A stretch of DNA of 64,000 nucleotides, taken from NCBI RefSeq assembly GCF_010614805.1, contig NZ_JAAFZC010000001.1:248001-312000 (forward strand), given 5' to 3'. Both the position numbers and the translations under genes were made by a program. Origin of the DNA: Pseudooceanicola aestuarii. Lineage in GTDB: Bacteria > Pseudomonadota > Alphaproteobacteria > Rhodobacterales > Rhodobacteraceae. The first letter of the stretch is position 1; each line of letters starts with the position of its first letter. The notes beneath the pieces were generated by a model. The model made no database searches. It was not told the DNA's origin and saw nothing but the letters and a program-made list of their open reading frames with translations. Below, one piece after another: positions 56,517 through 64,000 of this stretch.

Positions 56517-57200
56517 CTAGGGCGTCGCGAAGCGCCCGGCATCCATGTGCAACACCCGGTCCATGCGGGCGGCAAGGTCGGGATTGTGGGTTGCGATCAG
56601 GGCCGACAGCCCGGTGTCGCGCACCAGCCCCATCAGCGCGTCGAACACCGTGTCCGAGGTCGCGGGATCGAGGTTGCCGGTCGGTTCATCCGCCAGCAGC
56701 AGCGCCGGGCCGTTGGCGAGCGCCCGACAAAAGGCCACGCGCTGCTGTTCGCCGCCCGACATCTCTGCCGGGCGATGGGTCGCGCGGTCGGACAGACCGA
56801 CGCGGGCCAACAGATCCTCGGCCCGGGCCTGGCCGGCGCGGCGCGAGTGGCCGGCAGCCAGCTGCGGAAGCAGGATGTTCTCGGCGGCGGAGAATTCGGG
56901 CAGCAGGTGGTGGAACTGGTAGACAAAGCCCACTCCGTCGCGTCTCACGGCGGTGCGGCGACGATCCGACAGGCCGGTCATGTCCTCACCCGCGATGCGC
57001 ACGGTACCGGCATCGGGCACGTCCAGCAGCCCTGCGATATGCAACAGCGTGGATTTCCCTGCCCCGGAAGGCGCGACGAGGGCCACGACCTCTCCCCGGT
57101 TCAGGGTCAGGGAGGCCTGCCGCAGCACGCGGATCTCGTTCGGGGCGCCGGGGTTGTAGGTCTTTTCCAACCCGTCGAGCTTCAGCACCGGATCATTCAT
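56517..57200 (-). CDS. lolD: Lipoprotein-releasing ABC transporter ATPase
   Basis: The 227-residue ATPase of the LolCDE complex, which extracts lipoproteins from the inner membrane for LolA. Walker A is APSGAGKST (43-51), the signature is [11 protein letters not shown] and Walker B is [27 protein letters not shown] is the LolD-specific Q-loop region. Its start overlaps the end of the lolC gene by 8 bases. Confidence 0.93.
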   Translation of the reverse strand: MNDPVLKLDGLEKTYNPGAPNEIRVLRQASLTLNRGEVVALVAPSGAGKSTLLHIAGLLDVPDAGTVRIAGEDMTGLSDRRRTAVRRDGVGFVYQFHHLLPEFSAAENILLPQLAAGHSRRAGQARAEDLLARVGLSDRATHRPAEMSGGEQQRVAFCRALANGPALLLADEPTGNLDPATSDTVFDALMGLVRDTGLSALIATHNPDLAARMDRVLHMDAGRFATP

Positions 57201-58476
57201 AGCGCAAGGCCTCCACCGGGTTCATCCGGGCCGCGCGGCGCGCCGGAAAAATCGTGACGACAAAGCTCAGCCCCAGCGACAACAGCACCGCCGACAGCAC
57301 GTCCGCCGGCACCAGTTTCGCGGGCAGCGCATAGATCCCCCGGACAGAGGCATCCCAGGCGTCCCCCCCCGACAGCCAGTTCACCCCCGCCATGATCGCG
57401 TCGATGTTCAGCGCCAGAAGGCAGCCCAGCAACACGCCCGCCGCGGTGCCGATGATCCCCGTGAAGGCCCCGCAGATAAAGAAGACGCGCAGCACCGCCC
57501 CCTCGCTCAGCCCCATGGTGCGCAGAATTCCGATGTCGCGGCCCTTGTTCTTGACCAACATGATCAGCCCGGAGACGATGTTCATCGCCGCGATCAGGAC
57601 CAGCGTTGTCATGACGACAAACATCACGTTGTCCTCCATGTCCAGCGCACGCAGGTAGCCGTTGTTGGCGTCCTGCCAGGTCCAGGTCTGAGCACGGTCG
57701 CCGGCGGCGCGGCGCAGCTCCGGCAGAATCCGGTCCAGCGCCTCGGGCCGGTCCAGCATCACCTCGATCTCGTCGGCGGTGCCTTCGCGGTTGAAATATT
57801 CCTGCGCCTCGGCAAAGGGCAGGTAGACGCGGGTGCGGTCGATATCATAGCGCCCGGCGGTGAAGATGTAGGCGATTTCGAATGTCTTCACCCGAGGGGA
57901 AGTGCCAAAGGCCGTTTTTACCCCGTCGGGGGAGATCAGCTTGATCCGGTCCCCGGGCGCAAGGCCCAGTTCGTCCGCGATCCCGGAGCCAAGCGCGATG
58001 CCCGTGCCGAACCCTGCCAGATCGCCCCGCGCCGACAGCGGATCGGCGATGCGCGGGATGGTGGCCAGGTCCTGGGCGGTGATTCCGTAGATCGCGACGC
58101 CGGTGTTGCGCCCCTGCGCCGTCGCCATCACCTGCCCCCGGATCAGCGGCGCGGCGCGGCTCACGCCGGGCACGGCGCGCAGCCGCTCAGCCATCGGCGT
58201 GAATTCCGTGATGGCGCGGTCCAGCCGCCCGGCCGCGTCCCGCTGGGCGGCGTTGTAGACGGTGACATGGGCGTTGGACCCCAGGATCGTGTCCACGAAT
58301 TCCTCGCGAAAACCGGTGCGCACGGCCATGGTCAGGATCAGCGCGGTGACGGCCAGACAGATCCCGATAAGGGAGATCCAGGTCATCACCGAAACGCCGC
58401 CCTCGGCCCGGCGGGCCCGCAGGTAACGCCAGGCGATCATCCATTCAAACGGGGCAAAGGGGCGGGCGCTGTTCAC
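57193..58476 (-). CDS. lolC: Lipoprotein-releasing permease LolC/LolE
   Basis: A 427-residue inner-membrane protein with four membrane helices in the FtsX/LolE pattern: one N-terminal ([20 protein letters not shown]), a large periplasmic MacB-like domain, then three at the C-terminus ending [34 protein letters not shown] at the start is the LolC/E signature. Only one such gene is present beside lolD, as in other alphaproteobacteria with a single LolC/E-type (LolF-like) subunit. Divergent from the SulP gene. Confidence 0.92.
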   Translation of the reverse strand: MNSARPFAPFEWMIAWRYLRARRAEGGVSVMTWISLIGICLAVTALILTMAVRTGFREEFVDTILGSNAHVTVYNAAQRDAAGRLDRAITEFTPMAERLRAVPGVSRAAPLIRGQVMATAQGRNTGVAIYGITAQDLATIPRIADPLSARGDLAGFGTGIALGSGIADELGLAPGDRIKLISPDGVKTAFGTSPRVKTFEIAYIFTAGRYDIDRTRVYLPFAEAQEYFNREGTADEIEVMLDRPEALDRILPELRRAAGDRAQTWTWQDANNGYLRALDMEDNVMFVVMTTLVLIAAMNIVSGLIMLVKNKGRDIGILRTMGLSEGAVLRVFFICGAFTGIIGTAAGVLLGCLLALNIDAIMAGVNWLSGGDAWDASVRGIYALPAKLVPADVLSAVLLSLGLSFVVTIFPARRAARMNPVEALRYE

Positions 58477-58752
58477 GATCTGACATCCTGTTCCGGGCGC
58501 GGCGGACGTTGGACCGCCGGCGGGGCAAAGTCAAACCTCTGTGCCTTGCCAGACGGGGGATGGGCGCCGCCTGGCCAGCAACATTCGCGTGAGGCCCCTC
58601 TGATCCGCGCTCTGCCCGGCCCCGCTTCTCCAGCGCCGCGCCGCGTGGCTTGCATGCAACGCATGGCGGTGTTCCCTGGCCCACCATGGGCTTTTGCCCC
58701 GAACCGCAGTAGAACGCGCGCGATTTCCCCTTTTCCAGCTTCGGACACAGCC

Positions 58753-60381
58753 TTGAAACGTGCAGCATTCGCCGCCTTTGCCAATCGTATTGATCGGCCC
58801 GATCTCCGGATCAATCCCACCAGCCAGCTGACCGCCGATTCCATCCGGATCGAACTGCTGTCGGGTCTCACCGTCGCCCTGGCCCTGGTGCCCGAGGCGG
58901 TGGCCTTCTCCTTTGTCGCGGGGGTCGACCCGCTGGTCGGACTTTATGCCGCCTTCATGGTGGGCCTGGTCACGGCGTTGATCGGCGGCCGACCGGGCAT
59001 GATCTCGGGCGCGACAGGTGCGCTTGCCGTGGTGATGGTGGCGCTGGTGGCCCAGCACGGCGTCGAATACCTGTTCGCGACGGTGGTCCTGATGGGCCTG
59101 CTGCAAGTGGTGGCTGGCGTATTGCGATGGGGCAAATTCATCCGTCTGGTGCCGCACCCGGTTATGCTGGGCTTCGTCAACGGCCTGGCCATCGTGATCT
59201 TCATGGCACAGCTGTCGCAATTCAAGGTGCCCGGCACGGTCGAGGCCTCGGGCCACGGCACCGGTGGCGGCGAATGGCTGTCGGGGATGCCGCTGTGGCT
59301 GATGCTGGGGCTGACCGCGCTGACCATGGCGGTGATCTGGCTGACCCCGCGCCTGACCCGCATCGTGCCTGCCCCCCTGATGGGCATCGGCATCACGGCG
59401 GCCATCGTGATCGGTCTGGGACTGGACGTGCCCGTCGTCGGCGACATGGCCTCCATCGAAGGGGGGCTGCCGTCCTTCCACTTGCCCATGGTGCCGCTGA
59501 ACTGGGAAACGCTGCAAATCATCTTTCCCTACGCGATGATCCTGGCCGCCATCGGCCTGATCGAAAGCCTGCTGACCCTGAACCTGGTCGGCGAGATCAC
59601 CGGCCAACGCGGCGGCGCCAGCCAGGAATGCATCGCCCAGGGGTCGGCCAACGTGCTGACCGGGTTCTTCGGCGGCATGGGTGGCTGCGCGATGATCGGG
59701 CAATCCATGATCAACGTGAATTCCGGCGGCCGCACCCGCATCGCGGGGGTGGCGGCGGCGCTGTTCCTGCTGGCCTTCATCCTCTTTGCCGCCCCGCTGA
59801 TCGAACGGATCCCCCTCGCTTCCCTCGTCGGGGTGATGTTCATGGTGGTGATCGGCACCTTTGCCTGGAACTCGATCAAGATCCTGGCGCGCGTCCCCGC
59901 CACCGATGCCTTTGTCATCATCCTGGTCACCGTCGTCACGGTTCTGAGCGATCTGGCCATGGCGGTGGTCGTGGGGGTCATCGTCTCGGCGCTGGCCTAT
60001 GCCTGGAACGCCGCGAAACGCATTGGCGCCAAGACCTATGTCACTCCCGAAGGCGCGAAGGTCTACCAGATCCGCGGGCCGCTGTTCTTCGGCTCTTCCG
60101 ACGGGTTCGTGGAACTCTTCGACGTCAAGGGCGACCCACAGGCCGTGGTGGTGGATTTCGCCGACAGCCGTGTAGTGGACCAATCCGCCCTGCAGGCGAT
60201 CGAGAATGTCGCCCGCAAATACGAGGACATGGGCAAGCGCCTGCAACTGCGCCATCTCAGCCGCGATTGCCACAAGCTGCTGACCCGCGCCGGGCATCTG
60301 ATCGTCGACAGCGACGATGACCCCGATTACGCCATCGCCGTGGATTACGGCGTGCGCACCGGGATCCTTGGCGGGCATTGA
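58753..60381 (+). CDS. SulP family anion transporter
   Basis: A 542-residue inner-membrane transporter with 10-14 hydrophobic segments and a C-terminal STAS domain (about 430-540; PQAVVVDFADSRVVDQSALQ). LTVALALVPEAVAFSFVAGVDP and GGMGGCAMIGQSMINVNSGG are SulP hallmarks. Substrates in the family include sulfate, bicarbonate and C4-dicarboxylates; this one cannot be assigned. The start is uncertain: a TTG at 58753 (KRAAFAAFANRID) fits best, but ATGs at 58654 and 58663 are in frame. None has a strong ribosome-binding site. Confidence 0.88.
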   Translation: MKRAAFAAFANRIDRPDLRINPTSQLTADSIRIELLSGLTVALALVPEAVAFSFVAGVDPLVGLYAAFMVGLVTALIGGRPGMISGATGALAVVMVALVAQHGVEYLFATVVLMGLLQVVAGVLRWGKFIRLVPHPVMLGFVNGLAIVIFMAQLSQFKVPGTVEASGHGTGGGEWLSGMPLWLMLGLTALTMAVIWLTPRLTRIVPAPLMGIGITAAIVIGLGLDVPVVGDMASIEGGLPSFHLPMVPLNWETLQIIFPYAMILAAIGLIESLLTLNLVGEITGQRGGASQECIAQGSANVLTGFFGGMGGCAMIGQSMINVNSGGRTRIAGVAAALFLLAFILFAAPLIERIPLASLVGVMFMVVIGTFAWNSIKILARVPATDAFVIILVTVVTVLSDLAMAVVVGVIVSALAYAWNAAKRIGAKTYVTPEGAKVYQIRGPLFFGSSDGFVELFDVKGDPQAVVVDFADSRVVDQSALQAIENVARKYEDMGKRLQLRHLSRDCHKLLTRAGHLIVDSDDDPDYAIAVDYGVRTGILGGH

Positions 60382-60420
60382 TCCTGTGCCGGCCTGGGCC
60401 GCCGGATTGAACAGAACGCG

Positions 60421-60450
60421 AAAGGGCCGGGTGATTTCCCCGGCCCTTTT
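60421..60450 (+). terminator. Terminator after the SulP gene
   Basis: AAAGGGCCGGG pairs with CCCGGCCCTTT around loop TGATTTC, followed by TCGTGTG. It serves the SulP gene and, read on the other strand, could also end the leftward thrC operon. Confidence 0.8.
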
Positions 60451-60499
60451 CGTGTGACGGCAGGCCCAGGACGGGCGGCGCACTGACCGTTGCCCTGAT

Positions 60500-61084
60500 C
60501 TATCCGGCGTCGGTGCGTCCGCGCCGGTCCATGCGCAGCGCGGCATACAGGACATGGGTCCGCCAGCGCCCGTTGATCTGAAGATAGCTTTGCGCGACGC
60601 CCTCGTACTTGAACCCCGAGGCCTCCAGCAACCCGCGCGAGGGAGCGTTTTCCGGCAGGCAGGCGGCTTCGATCCGGCTTAGGTCCATACGATGGTAGGC
60701 ATAATGCACCAGCGCCAGGATCGCTTCCCGCATGTAGCCTTGCCGGGCATGGCGTTCCCCCGTCCAATAGCCCAGCGTACCCGACAACGAAGGGCCGCGC
60801 CGGATGTTGTCCAGGGTGATCGCGCCCAGCAGCGCGTCGTCCTGCCGGCGGATCAGGAACAGCGGCAGCGCGGTGCCACCGCTGATCGACCGTTGTGCCC
60901 AATAAACCCGGTTGGTGAAAGCCCGGCGCGACAGGTGGTCGGCGGCCCAGGCAGGTTCCCAGGGGGACAGGTAGTCGCGACTTTCGCGTCGCAGGTCGGA
61001 CCAGGCCCGGAAATCGCCGTGAACGGGCGGACGGAGCGTCATCCGCTCCGTCTCGATCCGCGTTTTCCGGCGGGACAGCCGCAT
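60500..61084 (-). CDS. GNAT acetyltransferase, RimJ-like
   Basis: A 194-residue N-acetyltransferase. TERMTLRPPVHGDFRAWSDL opens the fold, LLGAITLDNIRRG and GYWTGERHARQGYMREAI form the acetyl-CoA site, and IEAACLPENAPSRGLLEASGF is typical of the RimI/J/L group. The actual target (ribosomal protein or small molecule) is unknown. Its ATG overlaps the stop of the M16 peptidase gene by one base. Last gene of the thrC operon. Confidence 0.88.
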   Translation of the reverse strand: MRLSRRKTRIETERMTLRPPVHGDFRAWSDLRRESRDYLSPWEPAWAADHLSRRAFTNRVYWAQRSISGGTALPLFLIRRQDDALLGAITLDNIRRGPSLSGTLGYWTGERHARQGYMREAILALVHYAYHRMDLSRIEAACLPENAPSRGLLEASGFKYEGVAQSYLQINGRWRTHVLYAALRMDRRGRTDAG

Positions 61085-62346
61085 CAGGCAGCGCGGCGGG
61101 CAACCAGCCCTTCGAAATCGGGCGCCTGTGCCACCGGCCCGTACAGCGCCAGCGCCATCGGCGCCCGCTGCGCCATCCGTGCGCCATAGGCCCGCAGTTC
61201 CGCGACGGTGACGGCGTCGATCTTCTCGACCACTTCGGTCAGTGGCGGTACCCGGCCCCAGATCTGCACCATGCGCGCCAGACGTTCGGCACGCGACGAC
61301 GCCCCCTCCAGCCCCATCAGCATCCCGGCCTTCATCTGGGCGCGCGCGCGATCGGTTTCGGCCTGCGAGAAGTCATCCGCAGCGCGCCGCATCTCATCCA
61401 GCACCAGCAGCGGCAATTCGGCCATCGATGCACCGGACGTCCCGGCATAAATCGTCGTCATGCCGCTGTCGGCATAGGCACCTGCCTGCGCAAATATGGT
61501 GTAGCACAGGCCACGTTTCTCCCGCAGTTCCTGAAACAGGCGCGAGGACATGCCCCCGCCCAACGCCGCCGCGTAGACCTGCGCGACATAGGCGTCGCTG
61601 CTGCGGTAGTCCGGGCTTTCGAAGCCGATGGCGACATGGGCCTGTTCCAGCACCTTTTCGCGGCGGTATTCGCCGCCTTCGAAGCGGGCGGCCTCTGTCT
61701 GCATGGCCGGCAACGGCTTCATATCGCCAAACAATGTCTCCGCCGCGGCGACGATGGCGTCATGATCCACGGCCCCCGCTGCGGACAGAACCATCTGTTC
61801 CGGTCCGTAATGTTCGGCGACAAAGGCCGCGAAATCGGCGCGGGCAAAGCTGCTGACCCGGTCCTCCGGCCCCAGGATGGTGCGGCCCAGCGGCTGTTCG
61901 GGATAGGCACGTTCCTGCAACCAGTCAAAGATGATGTCATCGGGCGTGTCCAGCGCCTGCCCGATCTCCGACAGGATCACGCCGCGTTCCACCTCGATCT
62001 CGCGGGTGTCGAAGATGGAGTTGCGCAGGATATCGGCGATCACGTCCAGCGCCAGCGGCACGTCGTCTTTCAGCACGCGGGCGTAATAGGCGGTCACCTC
62101 GCGGGAGGTATAGGCGTTGATATAGCCGCCGACGTCCTCGATCACCTCCGCGATCTGAAGCGCGTTGCGCCGCGTCGTGCCCTTGAAGGCCATGTGTTCC
62201 AGAAAATGCGCGATCCCGTTCTGTTCGGGGCGCTCATGCCGGCCGCCGGCGCCGACCCAGACACCGATGGAGGCGGATTGCAGCCCCGGCATCGCCTCGG
62301 TGACGATCCGGAAGCCATTGGACAGCGTAGTAAGGTTTACGGTCAA
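61084..62346 (-). CDS. M16 zinc peptidase (processing-peptidase type)
   Basis: A 420-residue pitrilysin-family peptidase close to the mitochondrial processing peptidase beta subunit. The inverted zinc motif is His47-Phe-Leu-Glu50-His51 (AHFLEHMAF), with the third ligand Glu127 (GVILSEIGQ) 76 residues on, so the active site is intact. No signal peptide, hence probably cytoplasmic. It starts four bases before the thrC stop. The place between thrC and a GNAT gene is common in Rhodobacterales. Confidence 0.93.
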   Translation of the reverse strand: MTVNLTTLSNGFRIVTEAMPGLQSASIGVWVGAGGRHERPEQNGIAHFLEHMAFKGTTRRNALQIAEVIEDVGGYINAYTSREVTAYYARVLKDDVPLALDVIADILRNSIFDTREIEVERGVILSEIGQALDTPDDIIFDWLQERAYPEQPLGRTILGPEDRVSSFARADFAAFVAEHYGPEQMVLSAAGAVDHDAIVAAAETLFGDMKPLPAMQTEAARFEGGEYRREKVLEQAHVAIGFESPDYRSSDAYVAQVYAAALGGGMSSRLFQELREKRGLCYTIFAQAGAYADSGMTTIYAGTSGASMAELPLLVLDEMRRAADDFSQAETDRARAQMKAGMLMGLEGASSRAERLARMVQIWGRVPPLTEVVEKIDAVTVAELRAYGARMAQRAPMALALYGPVAQAPDFEGLVARRAA

Positions 62347-63731
62347 TTCGATACCCGTTCCCGAATGAGTGTTTCGATGGCGCCCAGATCATTGCCGATC
62401 CGGGTCACACGTTCATCACGATCAAAGAGATCGGCCATGCGTGGCGGCAGCGCGGGGCGCAGGCCCGTCGCAGCCTCGACCGCGTCGGGGAATTTCGCCG
62501 GATGCGCGGTGGCCAGCGTGACCATCGGCACATGGGGATCGCGCAGGTCTTCCGCAACCTTGACCGCCACCGCGCTATGCGGGCACAGGATTTCGCCGGT
62601 CGTGCCGCGCAGGCGGGTGATGGTCTGCGTCGTTTCTTCCTCCGACGCGCGACCGGAGAGGAACTGCTCTCCCAGGGATTGAAGCGCCCCCTGGCTGACG
62701 CTGAACCCGCCTTGTTTCAGCTCCTCCATCAGCTGCGCCACGGCGGTGCCGTCGCGCCCATAGGCATCGAACAAGACCCGCTCGAAATTGGAGCTGACCT
62801 GAATGTCCATAGATGGGCTGATCGACGGGATCACGCCGTCGGGCCGATACGCCCCGGTGGTCAGGCACCGGTGCAGGATGTCATTCTGGTTGGTCGCGAC
62901 CACCAGCTTCTCGATCGGCAGGCCCATCTTGCGGGCGATATAGCCCGCGAAGATATCGCCGAAATTGCCCGTCGGCACCGTGAAGCTGACCGCACGGCCC
63001 GGCGCGCCCAGCGATACGGCGGCGGTGAAGTAGTACACGACCTGCGCCAGCACCCGCGCCCAGTTGATGGAATTGACGCCCGCCAGCCCCACCGCATCAC
63101 GAAACGCGAAATCGTTGAACATATCCTTAACGCGGGCCTGGCAATCGTCGAAGTGGCCATCCATCGCCAGCGCATGCACGTTGGATTCCGACGGTGTGGT
63201 CATCTGCCGGCGCTGCACCTCGCTGACCCGGCCATGCGGATACAGGATGAAAACATCGACATTGTCCAATCCGCGAAACGCCTCGATCGCGGCGGACCCA
63301 GTATCACCGGAGGTCGCGCCGACGATGCAGACCCGGCGACCCGAACGCTTCAGCGCCGTCTGGAACAGCTGGCCGATCAGCTGCATGGCGAAATCCTTGA
63401 ACGCCAGTGTCGGGCCGTGGAACAGTTCCAGAAGGAAGTGGTTTGGCGCCAGCTGGACCAGCGGCGCGCGGGCAGCATGGCCGAAATCCGCATAGGCGCG
63501 GGCAATGCAACCGCGCAATTCTTCCGCCGAGAAGCTTTCGCCAACAAAGGGCGACATCACGGAAAAGGCCACGTCCTCGTAGCTTTGCCCCGCCATCGCG
63601 GCGATCTGCTCTGCGGTGAATCGGGGCACCTCGGCAGGCACGTAAAGGCCGCCGTCACGCGCCAACCCGGTCAGCATCGCCTCTTCGAATGTCAGTTCGG
63701 GCGCTTGCCCGCGGGTCGAAATGTATTTCAT
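62343..63731 (-). CDS. thrC: Threonine synthase
   Basis: A 462-residue PLP enzyme making threonine from O-phosphohomoserine. The PLP lysine is Lys112 in GPTLAFKDFAMQ. YISTRGQAPELTFEEAML at the N-terminus and VPTGNFGDIFAGYIARKMG (phosphate cup) are typical of the long, fungal/proteobacterial class. The ATG overlaps the stop of the upstream SURF1 gene by four bases, and its own stop overlaps the M16 gene. Confidence 0.95.
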   Translation of the reverse strand: MKYISTRGQAPELTFEEAMLTGLARDGGLYVPAEVPRFTAEQIAAMAGQSYEDVAFSVMSPFVGESFSAEELRGCIARAYADFGHAARAPLVQLAPNHFLLELFHGPTLAFKDFAMQLIGQLFQTALKRSGRRVCIVGATSGDTGSAAIEAFRGLDNVDVFILYPHGRVSEVQRRQMTTPSESNVHALAMDGHFDDCQARVKDMFNDFAFRDAVGLAGVNSINWARVLAQVVYYFTAAVSLGAPGRAVSFTVPTGNFGDIFAGYIARKMGLPIEKLVVATNQNDILHRCLTTGAYRPDGVIPSISPSMDIQVSSNFERVLFDAYGRDGTAVAQLMEELKQGGFSVSQGALQSLGEQFLSGRASEEETTQTITRLRGTTGEILCPHSAVAVKVAEDLRDPHVPMVTLATAHPAKFPDAVEAATGLRPALPPRMADLFDRDERVTRIGNDLGAIETLIRERVSN

Positions 63732-64000
63732 CGCTCAGCCTTTCCCTGCTGCCGGATGCGATAGATCAGATAGAGGGTCATGACCAGCCAGATCGCCGCC
63801 AGGGAGAACCAGGTGATCGCGTATTGCAGGTGATCGTTGGCCACGCTGGAGGTGTCTACAGGCCAGGGCGTGGCGGGATCGGCCGCCCCGGAGATCATGC
63901 GCGCCACGATCAGGAATGGTTCGGTGCCCAGCTCCCGCGCCATGGCATGCACGTCGCGCGCATACCACAGGTCGTTGTCGGTGTCGGGGGGCGGGGTCAG
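63728..64000 (-). CDS. SURF1 family protein (C-terminal part)
   Basis: The last 90 residues of a SURF1/Shy1-type protein, an assembly factor for cytochrome c oxidase that handles heme a. LWYARDVHAMARELGTEPFLI and NDHLQYAITWFSLAAIWLVMTLYLIY are the conserved end of the periplasmic domain and the second membrane helix. The N-terminus lies beyond the right edge, where ctaC/ctaE-type oxidase genes would be expected. It overlaps thrC by four bases. Confidence 0.88.
   Translation of the reverse strand: MTPPPDTDNDLWYARDVHAMARELGTEPFLIVARMISGAADPATPWPVDTSSVANDHLQYAITWFSLAAIWLVMTLYLIYRIRQQGKAER

Noticed and set aside
1..64000. CRISPR arrays, rRNA genes and prophage structural genes.
   Set aside because: No regularly spaced direct repeats, rRNA-like sequence or phage structural proteins were seen.

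Overview
The window looks like chromosomal DNA of a high-GC alphaproteobacterium, most likely a Rhodobacterales (Roseobacter/Paracoccaceae-type) species. Supporting signs are GC-rich codon use throughout, the short HisG with a hisZ partner behind hisS, a mitochondrial-type M16 peptidase next to thrC and a SURF1 gene, a prfB without the frameshift site, and GC-rich palindromic intergenic repeats. Assignments rest on motifs and family knowledge only; no database search was possible.

Layout. 1-1357: start of a urea ABC transporter gene (urtA) with a candidate nitrogen-type promoter. 1358-12435: seven genes in two divergent operons that together form a doubled Anbu / transglutaminase / alpha-E / circularly permuted ATP-grasp / DUF2126 system. 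This is the most interesting part of the window: the left half carries the proteasome-like Anbu and separate ATP-grasp and alpha-E genes, while the right half carries a transglutaminase-DUF2126 protein, a fused ATP-grasp-alpha-E protein whose ATP loop looks lost, and another transglutaminase. 12663-18592: tamA-tamB. 18755-27687: amidase, lytic transglycosylase, prfB, penicillin-binding protein 1A, N-acetylmuramoyl-L-alanine amidase and a cyclase-family hydrolase.

27749-33869 is a decayed mobile region of visibly lower GC in places. It holds a broken leuD-like gene, an IS1182-type transposase fragment, an IS3-family element inactivated by a 5-bp tandem duplication, a remnant of a quinone oxidoreductase gene, a tyrosine-recombinase gene broken by one in-frame stop and fused in frame to a truncated FrnE/DsbA-like gene, an excisionase-like gene and an intact tRNA-Ser(GCU).

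34044-64000 is mostly core genome: DUF1489 protein, slyX, hisS-hisZ-hisG, dnaE, a tightly coupled xdhABC plus BMP-type (purine nucleoside-like) ABC transporter operon, an FAD oxidoreductase with a DUF938 methyltransferase, a membrane-protein gene interrupted by one ochre codon, rpsA, lolD-lolC, a SulP transporter, and the SURF1-thrC-M16 peptidase-GNAT operon cut by the right edge. The xdh/ABC operon suggests import of purine nucleosides or bases followed by oxidation of hypoxanthine and xanthine. Together with urea uptake at the left edge, it suggests that several of these functions serve nitrogen scavenging.
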